From contig JAFUCA010000006.1 of assembly GCA_017459895.1 (NCBI GenBank), positions 124,001 through 188,000 on the forward strand: a DNA stretch of 64,000 bases, given 5' to 3'. The notes under the pieces are model-generated. The model had not been told where the DNA came from. It did no database searches and was given only the letters and a program-made list of their open reading frames with translations. Both the position numbers and the translations under genes were made by a program. The DNA comes from Bacillota bacterium (GTDB taxonomy: Bacteria > Bacillota > Clostridia > Peptostreptococcales > Anaerovoracaceae). Shown in pieces: positions 53,296-61,048 of this stretch (position 1 is the stretch's first letter; each line of letters begins with the position of its first letter).

Positions 53296-54627
53296 ATGAA
53301 TATCAACGATAGGCGATTGCTGGAAGATCTGCATACTTTGCGGGAGTTCACCGACACGCCCGGGGAGGGCGTGACCCGGTTTTCCTACGGCGTGCAGGAT
53401 CGAAAGGCAAGAGAATATATAATAAAGGAAGCTATGGATGCCGGCTGCACGGTCAGGACCGACGACATCGGCAACATCCGGATCGGGCTGGGGGCCAACA
53501 TTCCCGGTCAGCCGGTGATTCTTTGCGGATCTCACATCGACACGGTCCGTAACGGAGGCTGGCTGGATGGGATCTACGGTGTATGCAGCGCGCTGGAGGT
53601 CCTGCGGACGCTGGCGGCGGCTGGATCCGCAGCCGCGCCGCCCGACAGTTCTTCGGCAGCGGCATTACCTGACACCGCAGCAACGGAGCAAGCCGCCGGC
53701 TGCGGCTATGAGATGATCATTTTCGCGGAAGAAGAGGGATCCAATTTCGGATCCACCATGACAGGAAGCAAATTCATCACCGGAATCTACGGTGAGGCGC
53801 AGCTGGACGAGCTGACGAATGACGATGGGCAGACCCTGCGGCAGGTGCTGGCGGGATTCGCCGCCGCGGATCCGGACGCGGCGGCGCCCGGCAGCGCTCT
53901 GCAGGTTCCCTGGGATCTGTCCGACGCGGCGGCGATGCTGGAGCTGCACATCGAGCAGGGCCCGGTGCTGGAGCGGGCAGACCTTCCCATCGGGATCGTG
54001 GATTCCATCTTCGGGATGCGGGTCATCGAGGTGAGCCTGCAGGGCGTGGGCAATCACGCCGGAGCGACCCCGATGAAGGAGCGATACGATGCGCTCAGCA
54101 CCGCGGCGGAATGCATTCTGGCTGCGGAGAAGATCGTCTCCTCCGATCCGGAGGAGCGGACCGTCGTCACCATCGGCAAGCTGGAGGTACAGCCGAACTG
54201 TTCCAATGTGATTCCGGAAACCGTGCGGTTCAGCCTGGAGGTCCGGGACAAGGATGCAGAGGAGATCGATGGCAACATGGATCGGATCATCCATCAGATC
54301 CGGCAGATCGCGGGGGGCCGCGGAGTGAAGTGTGAGATCCGGGAGCATTCGAAGTCCGCGCCGCTGCATCTGTCCGACGAGATCATCGCCGTGATCCGGC
54401 AGGCAGCGGAGGACGCCGGCATCCCCCACAAAGTCATGGACAGCGGCGCCGTTCACGACGCCTGCATGATCGCCCAGGCGGGCGTGCCCACCGGAATGAT
54501 CTTCGTTCCGAGCATCGGCGGCCGAAGCCACGTACCCGAAGAGAATACCGAAGAAGCGGATCTCGTCCGGGGAGCCCGGCTTTTGCTTGAGGTTGTGTGC
54601 CGGCTGATGGGCGGGGCGCAGGCATAG
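53296..54627 (+). CDS. Zn-dependent amidohydrolase, N-carbamoyl-amino-acid/ureidopropionase type
   Basis: 443 residues of the M20/AllC-like family. CGSHIDTVRNGGWLDGIYGV, IFAEEEGSNFGSTMTGSKFI, LHIEQGPVLERADLPIGIV, GVGNHAGATPM and the late DAGIPHKVMDSGAVHDA region supply the two-metal site and dimer lid. Probably hydrolyses N-carbamoyl-beta-alanine or carbamoyl amino acids made by the upstream dihydropyrimidinase. A stretch of about 25 residues between residues 110 and 140 is very rich in Ala and Ser and looks like an insert. The start site has GAGG and AGGAA. Confidence 0.88.
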   Translation: MNINDRRLLEDLHTLREFTDTPGEGVTRFSYGVQDRKAREYIIKEAMDAGCTVRTDDIGNIRIGLGANIPGQPVILCGSHIDTVRNGGWLDGIYGVCSALEVLRTLAAAGSAAAPPDSSSAAALPDTAATEQAAGCGYEMIIFAEEEGSNFGSTMTGSKFITGIYGEAQLDELTNDDGQTLRQVLAGFAAADPDAAAPGSALQVPWDLSDAAAMLELHIEQGPVLERADLPIGIVDSIFGMRVIEVSLQGVGNHAGATPMKERYDALSTAAECILAAEKIVSSDPEERTVVTIGKLEVQPNCSNVIPETVRFSLEVRDKDAEEIDGNMDRIIHQIRQIAGGRGVKCEIREHSKSAPLHLSDEIIAVIRQAAEDAGIPHKVMDSGAVHDACMIAQAGVPTGMIFVPSIGGRSHVPEENTEEADLVRGARLLLEVVCRLMGGAQA

Positions 54628-54664
54628 AGGATAATCATTTTTACAAAGAAGAAGGAGAAATAGT

Positions 54665-56449
54665 ATGGCATCGGATCGTTTATATCAGCTGGCAGTGGAA
54701 TTCCGAAAGACCAGCCTTTGGAAGAGGATGTTGGAGGATCAGCTGTTTGCCGTAAGCCTTGACGGTGGACGAACCGGATATGTGAGCGTCATGGGGCTTC
54801 TGGGAGAGCACCGGGCGCTGGCGGTGTACGTCGGTGAAGAAGGTCTGCGAAGCTATCACATCCTGCGGGAGAATGGAACGGACAGCCTCATCGGCTACAA
54901 TCCGGTGGTCCAGAACCACGCCAGCATTCAGGTATCGTTTGAGGCGAAGGATGATCTGCCGCCGGAGGATCTGGCGGAGGCCAGAGACTTCGCGAAGCGA
55001 AACGGAGTCCGGTTCGCCGGGAAGAACGCGTTCCCGATGTTTTTTAAGGCGGAGCCGGGGTACATGATGACCTCCGATCTCACAGAGCAGGACGAGGCGG
55101 ACCTGGCAGCGGCGCTGGAGGCGGCGATCGAGGTGGCGAAAGACGAGACACTCAGCTATCATAATCCCGGGGATTTCACCGGAGTGATCCGAACCACGAA
55201 GCAGATCGTACTGATAGCAAAAGAAGGGGACGCCTATCTGCGGCGCAGTATCCCGCTGCCGCAGGTGCCGGTCTATGAACCGCCGGAAGGGGACGCCTGG
55301 GATGAGCTGGCAGCGGCGCGGATCCGTAAACTGTCAAAGCGGGGAACCTGGCAGGCGGGACTGATGACGACTACGGTGCCCACCGGCTGGGAGCATTCGG
55401 ACCAGAAGATCCTGCCGGTGATCCTCGTTGCCATCGATACGACGATGGACGAAGCGATAAATATCCGTCCGGTCGCCCTCTATGAGAGTCGCACGAATGT
55501 GATGCTGAATATGCTGATGGAGGCGCTCCGGGAGCGGGGCAGCCGGCCGGCGAAGATCGAGGTAGAGGACGAATACACCGAGGCGCTGCTGCGGAAGTGG
55601 TGCGGTGATCAGAAGATTCGGCTGGAGCGAAAACAGGATCTGGAGGACCTTCAGGAAGCCCAGATGGGACTGCAGATGCATCTTCGAAGCGCTGCAGGCG
55701 GAGCCGGTCCCGAAGAACAGCTGCAGGAGCTGGCGATGCTCATCGAGAGTCTCCTTTCCCTGCCGATGGATATGCTGACGGACCTGCCTCCGGAAATGAC
55801 GCGGATGCTGGACGGTGTCGAACAGGAGCTCAGCGGACTTCCGGTGGTGCCGGAATGGCTGCTGGAGCAGGTGGAGGAGCTGAACGAGCGGATCCGGCAG
55901 GCGCAGACCAATGCTTCTGCAAAGGCTGGAGCTCCCGGATGGGCGCCGATCCGCGGCGGGAAGGCCAAAAGCCGCATCAAAAGGCCTTCCGTGGTGAGTC
56001 CTGCGCGGGCGCCGCATCTGTGCGTGCTCAGCGTGTCTCTGGGTACCGGCTGCTACCGCCACATTCAGGTGCCGGAGAATATCCTGCTGGCGGAGCTGGC
56101 GGAGGTGATCCTCTGGGCCTTTGATTTCATGAATGATCATGCCCATGCCTTCTTTATGGACAATCGCGCCTGGAGTCAGGCGGACTGCTACTACAGTCCC
56201 GGGATCGACGACTACGCGCCGTCCACCGAAGAATACCGGCTGCAGGATACGGATCTTTGGGAGGATAAGAAATTCAAATTCATCTTCGATTTCGGGGACG
56301 AATGGACCTTCCAGTGCCGGGTGCTGCGGATCTCGGACGAACCGGCGGAGGGGGAAACCATCGCGAACGCCGAGATCGTCCGGCGAAAGGGCGAGCCGCC
56401 GGCGCAGTACGGCGTGCCCTGGTTTGATGAAGACGAATGGGAGGACTGA
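54665..56449 (+). CDS. Plasmid pRiA4b ORF-3 family protein, multidomain
   Basis: 594 residues; GAAGGAG 6-7 bases before ATG 54665. The N-terminal 180 residues (DRLYQLAVEFRKTSLWKRML, GYVSVMGLLGEHRALAVYVG) and the middle (about 215-330) match uncharacterised domains often seen together. The C terminus (about 445-594) is the pRiA4b ORF-3 domain, related to an IS1096 TnpR-like protein (MNDHAHAFFMDNRAWSQADCYYSP, FIFDFGDEWTFQCRV). The name does not mean it is a transposon protein here. Function unknown. The next gene starts one base after its stop. Confidence 0.75.
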   Translation: MASDRLYQLAVEFRKTSLWKRMLEDQLFAVSLDGGRTGYVSVMGLLGEHRALAVYVGEEGLRSYHILRENGTDSLIGYNPVVQNHASIQVSFEAKDDLPPEDLAEARDFAKRNGVRFAGKNAFPMFFKAEPGYMMTSDLTEQDEADLAAALEAAIEVAKDETLSYHNPGDFTGVIRTTKQIVLIAKEGDAYLRRSIPLPQVPVYEPPEGDAWDELAAARIRKLSKRGTWQAGLMTTTVPTGWEHSDQKILPVILVAIDTTMDEAINIRPVALYESRTNVMLNMLMEALRERGSRPAKIEVEDEYTEALLRKWCGDQKIRLERKQDLEDLQEAQMGLQMHLRSAAGGAGPEEQLQELAMLIESLLSLPMDMLTDLPPEMTRMLDGVEQELSGLPVVPEWLLEQVEELNERIRQAQTNASAKAGAPGWAPIRGGKAKSRIKRPSVVSPARAPHLCVLSVSLGTGCYRHIQVPENILLAELAEVILWAFDFMNDHAHAFFMDNRAWSQADCYYSPGIDDYAPSTEEYRLQDTDLWEDKKFKFIFDFGDEWTFQCRVLRISDEPAEGETIANAEIVRRKGEPPAQYGVPWFDEDEWED

Positions 56450-56450
56450 C

Positions 56451-56693
56451 ATGAATCTATTTCTGGTGTTTTATATAGGAATTCCGGCGCTGGCGATCCT
56501 CGCCGGGCTGCTGAGCCGATTCCGGAATCAGAAGCTGACGACGGTGTTCAACATCCTGATGCTGCTGGCGGTGCTGGTGGGGGCGGTGTGGACGATGACC
56601 GGCCATCACGGGTGGATCCACATACTCAGTTTCATCGCGCTGACGATCTTCGGCAATCTGGCCGGGGTGACGCTGGTCAGCCGAAGAAGGTAA
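56451..56693 (+). CDS. Small three-helix membrane protein
   Basis: 80 residues from ATG 56451, one base after the previous stop. Nearly the whole chain is hydrophobic in three segments (LVFYIGIPALAILAGLL; VFNILMLLAVLVGAVW; IHILSFIALTIFGNLAG). No family recognised. Co-transcription with the pRiA4b-type gene is likely. Confidence 0.65.
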   Translation: MNLFLVFYIGIPALAILAGLLSRFRNQKLTTVFNILMLLAVLVGAVWTMTGHHGWIHILSFIALTIFGNLAGVTLVSRRR

Positions 56694-56726
56694 TCCGGGA
56701 TGGCCAACCGGAGGTGATGGGGCCGG

Positions 56727-57365
56727 TTATTTTTTCCGGCAGATCAGCAGGATCTCCGGCGGATCGTGCATCTGATTGGGCATGCTGATGTAACTTGTGT
56801 GCCAGCGCTGCGCATCAAGCCCTGAGGCAAACTCCAGCAGCGCCTGTTTTTCTGCGGCGCCCTCCGGATGGCCGCTGTACATGGTCAGACACAGCAGGCC
56901 GTCCGTTTTCAAAAGGTCCAGGCTGTCCCGGACGGCGGCGAGGGTCGTTTCGGTAAGGGTCGTGCAGGATTTGTCTCCCCCGGGCAGATACCCCAGATTA
57001 AACACGATGGCAGAGGCGAAGCCGCATTCGCCGCAGGCCGGATCTCCGTCTTCGGCAGAGGTCACATCCGGCTGCAGATCCCGGAAGTATTCCTTCATAT
57101 GTTCATGGCCGAGGCAGGTTAGGACAATGGTGTCCTCCGGCTCATCACCGCAGGCAAAACCAGCCTTTGCGAGAAGGTCCCGGGTGCGCTCCACCGCCTG
57201 CCGCTGAAGGTCAAAGGCGAACAGACGCCCCGGCTGCATCTGCGCGAGGCGCAGGGTATCCCGGCCGCCTCCGCAGGTCGCGTCGATGACGATATCCCCC
57301 GGCCGGACATAGGCGCGGACGATATGCATCGCGAAATCCGTTGTGCGCTGAATCAAACTGCTCAT
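56727..57365 (-). CDS. SAM-dependent rRNA methyltransferase, YtqB type
   Basis: 212 residues from ATG 57365. VIDATCGGGRDTLRLA is the SAM-binding loop; VFNLGYLPGGDKSCTTLTETT and LCLTMYSGHPEGAAEKQALLEFA are typical of the PF06962 family (YtqB), assigned to rRNA or tRNA methylation. The longer frame to 57926 is excluded by its promoter, whose -10 box ends seven bases before the ATG, suggesting a leaderless message. Divergent from the DUF2520 gene. The word CCAGCCTTTGC (57160) lies in the coding region as AKAG. Confidence 0.85.
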   Translation of the reverse strand: MSSLIQRTTDFAMHIVRAYVRPGDIVIDATCGGGRDTLRLAQMQPGRLFAFDLQRQAVERTRDLLAKAGFACGDEPEDTIVLTCLGHEHMKEYFRDLQPDVTSAEDGDPACGECGFASAIVFNLGYLPGGDKSCTTLTETTLAAVRDSLDLLKTDGLLCLTMYSGHPEGAAEKQALLEFASGLDAQRWHTSYISMPNQMHDPPEILLICRKK

Positions 57366-57371
57366 ACCGGA

Positions 57372-57436
57372 ATTATGGCACGGCGGGCGCGGGACTGTCA
57401 ATCGCGATTGATTCTCCCCGGCGAATCGGATACAAT
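57372..57436. promoter_or_regulatory. Divergent promoters sharing a palindrome
   Basis: Minus: TTGACA (57396-57401), 18 bp, CATAAT (57372-57377). Plus: TTGATT (57408-57413), 17 bp, TACAAT (57431-57436). TCAATCGCGATTGA (57398-57411) overlaps both -35 boxes and is a perfect palindrome, so one regulator could control both genes. Confidence 0.75.
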
Positions 57437-57488
57437 GAAATCGACCCGGGCGGACCGAGGGCAGACCGCCCATGAAGGAGGAAGCATC

Positions 57489-58349
57489 ATGAACATTGGA
57501 TTTATCGGCGCAGGCAAGGTGGGCTGTTCCCTGGGCAAGTACCTGAGCACCCACGGAGCGGCGGTCGCAGGGTATTTTGATCAGAACCGGCAGGCGGCAG
57601 CAGAGGCGGCGCAGTTTACGGGATCTCGCAGTTACGAGGATATGCAAAGGCTGGCGCGGGACGCGGATCTGATTTTCCTGACGGTGCCCGACGGGCTGAT
57701 CCCGCAGGTGTTCCGGCAGCTGTGCGCAGAGAGCGGTGACCTGCTGGCGGGGAAATTCCTCTGCCACTGCAGCGGCAGCATTTCCTCCCGGGAAGCCTTT
57801 GCCGGAATCGAGGAGACCGGGGCCTTCGGCTACTCGGTGCACCCGCTGTTTGCCGTCAGCGACCGGTTTGAAACCTACAAGGAGCTGGGAGGGGCGTTCT
57901 TTTCCCTGGAGGGTGAACCATCGCATTTAGACGATATGGCTGCGTTCCTGAAAGGGGCGGGACTGACTTTTCAGGTGATCGACCCGGCGTCGAAGACAAA
58001 ATACCATCTGGCGGCGGTCTACGCCAGCAATCTGATCTGCGGACTGATCGGACAGGCGAGCCAGCTTTTGCAGGAGTGCGGCTTCGCGCCGGAGGACGCA
58101 CTGAAGGCGCTGACGCCGCTGATCGCAGGAAACGTGGAGCACGCTCTGGCCGCAGGCCCGGTGCAGGCGCTGACCGGCCCGGTGGAACGGGGGGATGTGA
58201 CCACGCTGCAAAAGCACCTTTCCGTTTGTGAAAGCGAGGACGACCGGCAGCTGTATCTGCTGCTGTCGCGAAAGCTGCTGGATATGGCAAAGGAAAAGCA
58301 TCCGGAGCGGGATTACCGGGAACTGGAGGTTTTTCTTTACAAACGATAG
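57489..58349 (+). CDS. NAD(P)-binding Rossmann protein with DUF2520, pantothenate cluster
   Basis: 286 residues; ATG 57489 follows GAAGGAGG at good spacing. N-terminal [16 protein letters not shown] is a dinucleotide-binding motif, the C terminus (about 135-286) is DUF2520 ([44 protein letters not shown]). The fold is like 6-phosphogluconate dehydrogenase or ketopantoate reductase. Position next to panB and panC suggests a ketopantoate reductase in place of PanE, which is inference from context. The word GCAAAGGCTGG (57644) is read QRLA. Confidence 0.8.
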   Translation: MNIGFIGAGKVGCSLGKYLSTHGAAVAGYFDQNRQAAAEAAQFTGSRSYEDMQRLARDADLIFLTVPDGLIPQVFRQLCAESGDLLAGKFLCHCSGSISSREAFAGIEETGAFGYSVHPLFAVSDRFETYKELGGAFFSLEGEPSHLDDMAAFLKGAGLTFQVIDPASKTKYHLAAVYASNLICGLIGQASQLLQECGFAPEDALKALTPLIAGNVEHALAAGPVQALTGPVERGDVTTLQKHLSVCESEDDRQLYLLLSRKLLDMAKEKHPERDYRELEVFLYKR

Positions 58350-58517
58350 CAACCGTGATACACTTCTCACGTTGGACGGTATTCCGCAGGAAACTGTACC
58401 CGGAGAAATCAGACAAAAACGCAGTACTCCCAGCTTTTGCAGCGGCAGCAGACAGTGCGCCGCATGCGCGTGGAGGCCCCTGCGTGCCTGGAGCAGATTG
58501 CCTGCGACATTCCCGTT

Positions 58518-58543
58518 CATCCGTCAGTTACGGATGTTTTTTT
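58518..58543 (+). terminator. Terminator in the leader of panB
   Basis: CATCCGT, CAGTT loop, ACGGATG, then seven T. It lies 38 bp before ATG 58582 in a 232-bp gap, a position that would suit transcription attenuation as well as simple termination of the DUF2520 gene. Confidence 0.75.
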
Positions 58544-58581
58544 GTGCGGCGGCCCGGAGAGGCTGCGTGGAGGAACGACGA

Positions 58582-59478
58582 ATGAAAAACACAGCAGTTA
58601 CGTTTCAGGAAATGAAGGCAAACGGCGAAAAGATCTCAATGCTCACATGCTACGATTATTCGACCGCGAAGCTCATGGAGGCTGCCGGCATCAACGCGGT
58701 GCTGGTGGGCGATTCCCTCGGCAACACCATGCTGGGCTACCCGGACACTCTGTCCGTGACCATGGAGGACATGATCACCTACGGCGGCGCGGTGGCCCGG
58801 GGCTGTCACGACACGCTGGTGGTGCTGGATATGCCCTTCATGTCCTATCAGGTATCCATCGAGCAGGCTCTCACCAACGCGGGGCGGCTGATGAAGGAAG
58901 GCCGCGGCGGCGCGGTGAAGCTGGAGGGCGGCGCCAGCGTCTGCCCCCAGATCAAGGCGATGACGGAAGCGGGCATCCCGGTCATGGCGCACCTGGGTCT
59001 GACCCCTCAGTCCATCAACACGCTGGGCGGCAACAAGGTCCAGGGCAAGACGGAAGACGCCGCGAAGAAGCTGCTGGAGGACGCCTACGCGATCCAGGAT
59101 GCCGGCGCGTTCAGCGTGGTGCTGGAATGCATCCCGGCGCCCCTGGCGGAGTTCATCACGAAGGCTCTGCGCATCCCCACCATCGGCATCGGCGGCGGCA
59201 ACGGCTGCGACGGCCAGATCCTGGTCTATCAGGACATGCTGGGGATGTTCACCGATTTCGTGCCGAAGTTCGTCAAGCAGTTCGGGAACATCGGCGAGAT
59301 GATGACCAAGGCGTTCCGGGACTACGACGCGGAGGTCAAGGCAACCACCTTCCCGGATGAGGAGCACTCTTTCAAGCTGAAGGATCCGGAGATCCTGCAG
59401 CACCTGGCGAAGGAACTGCGCCCGGAGGAGGCCGCCGGCGGGGAAGTGGATGCCGAGTATCTGGCGAAGCTGTATTAA
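58582..59478 (+). CDS. panB: 3-methyl-2-oxobutanoate hydroxymethyltransferase
   Basis: 298 residues from ATG 58582 (GGAGGAA upstream; the open frame starts far earlier). Conserved segments are [86 protein letters not shown]. It makes ketopantoate from alpha-ketoisovalerate and methylene-tetrahydrofolate. An extra 30-residue C-terminal tail is ordinary for Firmicutes. panC follows after 123 bp. Confidence 0.97.
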   Translation: MKNTAVTFQEMKANGEKISMLTCYDYSTAKLMEAAGINAVLVGDSLGNTMLGYPDTLSVTMEDMITYGGAVARGCHDTLVVLDMPFMSYQVSIEQALTNAGRLMKEGRGGAVKLEGGASVCPQIKAMTEAGIPVMAHLGLTPQSINTLGGNKVQGKTEDAAKKLLEDAYAIQDAGAFSVVLECIPAPLAEFITKALRIPTIGIGGGNGCDGQILVYQDMLGMFTDFVPKFVKQFGNIGEMMTKAFRDYDAEVKATTFPDEEHSFKLKDPEILQHLAKELRPEEAAGGEVDAEYLAKLY

Positions 59479-59488
59479 TTTGTAAAGA

Positions 59489-59571
59489 TTGGGAGCACTG
59501 CCCGTATCTTTGATACGGCGCGCAGTGCCCCTACAGGAATCGCAGCAGCTTTGCTGCGTGGCGATTCTTCA
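59489..59571 (+). repeat. Two strong hairpins between panB and panC
   Basis: The first (about 59491-59530) is GCACTGC...CGTATC-TTT-GATACG...GCAGTGC, the second (about 59539-59567) is GAATCGCAGCAGC-TTT-GCTGC...GCGATTC. Neither is followed by a long T-run. The 11-mer word (59577-59587) comes right after. Confidence 0.65.
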
Positions 59572-59601
59572 GTTGCCCAGCCTTTGCGCGAGGAGACCAC
59601 G

Positions 59602-60468
59602 ATGATCATAGCGAAAACAATCGAAGAAGCGAGAAAACACGTCTGGGAATGGAAGGCCAGGGAGTACTCCATCGGCCTCTGTCCCACCATGGGATATCTG
59701 CACGAGGGGCATCTGTCCCTGATGCAGGCGTCGAAGCGGGACAACGACATCACGGTGGCGTCGGTCTTCGTCAACCCGATGCAGTTCGGGCCCACCGAGG
59801 ATCTGGCGAAATATCCCAGGGACTTCGAGCGGGACTGCCGGATGCTGGAGGCTGAAGGCGTGGACATGGTGTTCGCACCGGAGCCATCGGAGATGTATCT
59901 GGATGACTTCTGCACGTTCGTGGACATGACGCTGGTGTCGGAGGGCCTTTGCGGCCGCAGCCGGCCGGTTATGTTCCGGGGCGTGTGCACCGTGCTGACC
60001 AAGCTGATCAACATCATCTACCCGAACCGGATGTACATGGGTAAGAAGGACTGCCAGCAGCTGGCGGTGGTCCGCCGCATGGTCCGGGATCTGAACTTCA
60101 ACGTGGAGGTGGTGGGATGCGCGACGGTCCGCGAGGAGGACGGTCTGGCCAAGAGCTCCCGCAACACTTATCTGAGCGAGGCGGAAAGGCTGGCGTCGCG
60201 GGTGCTGTCCCGCACGCTTCGGGCCGCCCAGGAAAAGATCGCCGCCGGGCAGACCGACGCGGAAGAGCTGATCGCCTTCATGCGATCGGAGCTGGCCAAG
60301 GAGCCCATGGCGGACATCGACTACGTGGAGATCGTCGACGGGCTGACCATGCAGCCGATCCCCGCAGTCCGCGAGGGTGACGTGGTGGCTATGGCCGTCC
60401 GGATCGGCACCACCCGGCTGATCGATAACTTCATCGCAGGAGATCCGCTGATCGACATAGCCGGATAG
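59602..60468 (+). CDS. panC: Pantothenate synthetase
   Basis: 288 residues from ATG 59602 (GAGGAG upstream). The ATP motifs GLCPTMGYLHEGHLSLM and KSSRNTYLS, and VFVNPMQFGPTEDL, YMGKKDCQQLAVVRRMVRDL and VEIVDGLTMQPI are conserved. It joins pantoate and beta-alanine. panD (aspartate decarboxylase) is not in the window; beta-alanine could come instead from dihydrouracil breakdown by the hydrolases at 51.6-54.6 kb, which is inference. Confidence 0.97.
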   Translation: MIIAKTIEEARKHVWEWKAREYSIGLCPTMGYLHEGHLSLMQASKRDNDITVASVFVNPMQFGPTEDLAKYPRDFERDCRMLEAEGVDMVFAPEPSEMYLDDFCTFVDMTLVSEGLCGRSRPVMFRGVCTVLTKLINIIYPNRMYMGKKDCQQLAVVRRMVRDLNFNVEVVGCATVREEDGLAKSSRNTYLSEAERLASRVLSRTLRAAQEKIAAGQTDAEELIAFMRSELAKEPMADIDYVEIVDGLTMQPIPAVREGDVVAMAVRIGTTRLIDNFIAGDPLIDIAG

Positions 60469-60484
60469 AGATCGTAAGCAGATG

Positions 60485-60522
60485 GGCAGCCGGAGGGGGC
60501 CGGCAGTGCGACCCTCCGGCTG
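60485..60522 (+). terminator. Hairpin after panC
   Basis: GCAGCCGGAGGG (60485-60496) and CCCTCCGGCTGC (60511-60522) pair over a 14-nt loop, but no T-run follows. Termination is likely but not proved by sequence. Confidence 0.5.
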
Positions 60523-60592
60523 CTGCCATACCGGGCGATATGCACTTTTCCGGCCGGCCTACCCCTCAGTCACCGCCATAATCCCGGCCGGC

Positions 60593-60847
60593 CTACCACG
60601 AAATCGGCAAAAGTACTCGGATATGGTAGGTCCCTACCATATTGACTCGAAACCCGTCTGTATATGGTAGGGATCGGCTTCGATAGGCAGCTGTTCGACA
60701 CGATCTTGCGGGCGATTTCCTGCGAAACAGTACATACTTGCTCTCGGGGCGGCAGCGACAGGGTGCCGCCTACCATATTTTTATGAAAATGTGACGGATA
60801 TGGTAGCTTCCTACCATATTAGACCAGTATCTGCCCATTTGTGGTAG
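60593..60847. repeat. Two composite CTACCAYA/TRTGGTAG elements
   Basis: Element 1: CTACCACG 60593, TATGGTAG 60622, GTCC, CTACCATA 60634, TATGGTAG 60663. Element 2: CTACCATA 60770, TATGGTAG 60799, CTTC, CTACCATA 60811, TGTGGTAG 60840. All four arm pairs are offset 29 bp and the half-elements 41 bp. It fills most of the 580-bp panC-esterase gap and repeats the motif of 42937-43199. The remaining 200 bp before the esterase show nothing I can name. Confidence 0.85.
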
Positions 60848-61048
60848 CGAACAACTTGAAGTGTACCCTATGAAGAGTACCCCAAAAGAAAACCATTGAA
60901 AAATACAGCTTCAAAGCGGCAATGAACCCTAAGGTCCATTCGCCGTTTTCGCTTTTTTGGACAAAATGGACCGTTTCAGGGAATTGTGTATTTTTCAGAA
61001 AATAACGATAATGGGCCCAGAAAGAAAGACGAAAGGAGTGGTGTTTGA

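Noticed and set aside
54665-56449. Transposon-encoded gene because of the pRiA4b/TnpR-like name
   Set aside because: No inverted repeats, transposase or target duplication flank it; the family is widespread on chromosomes.
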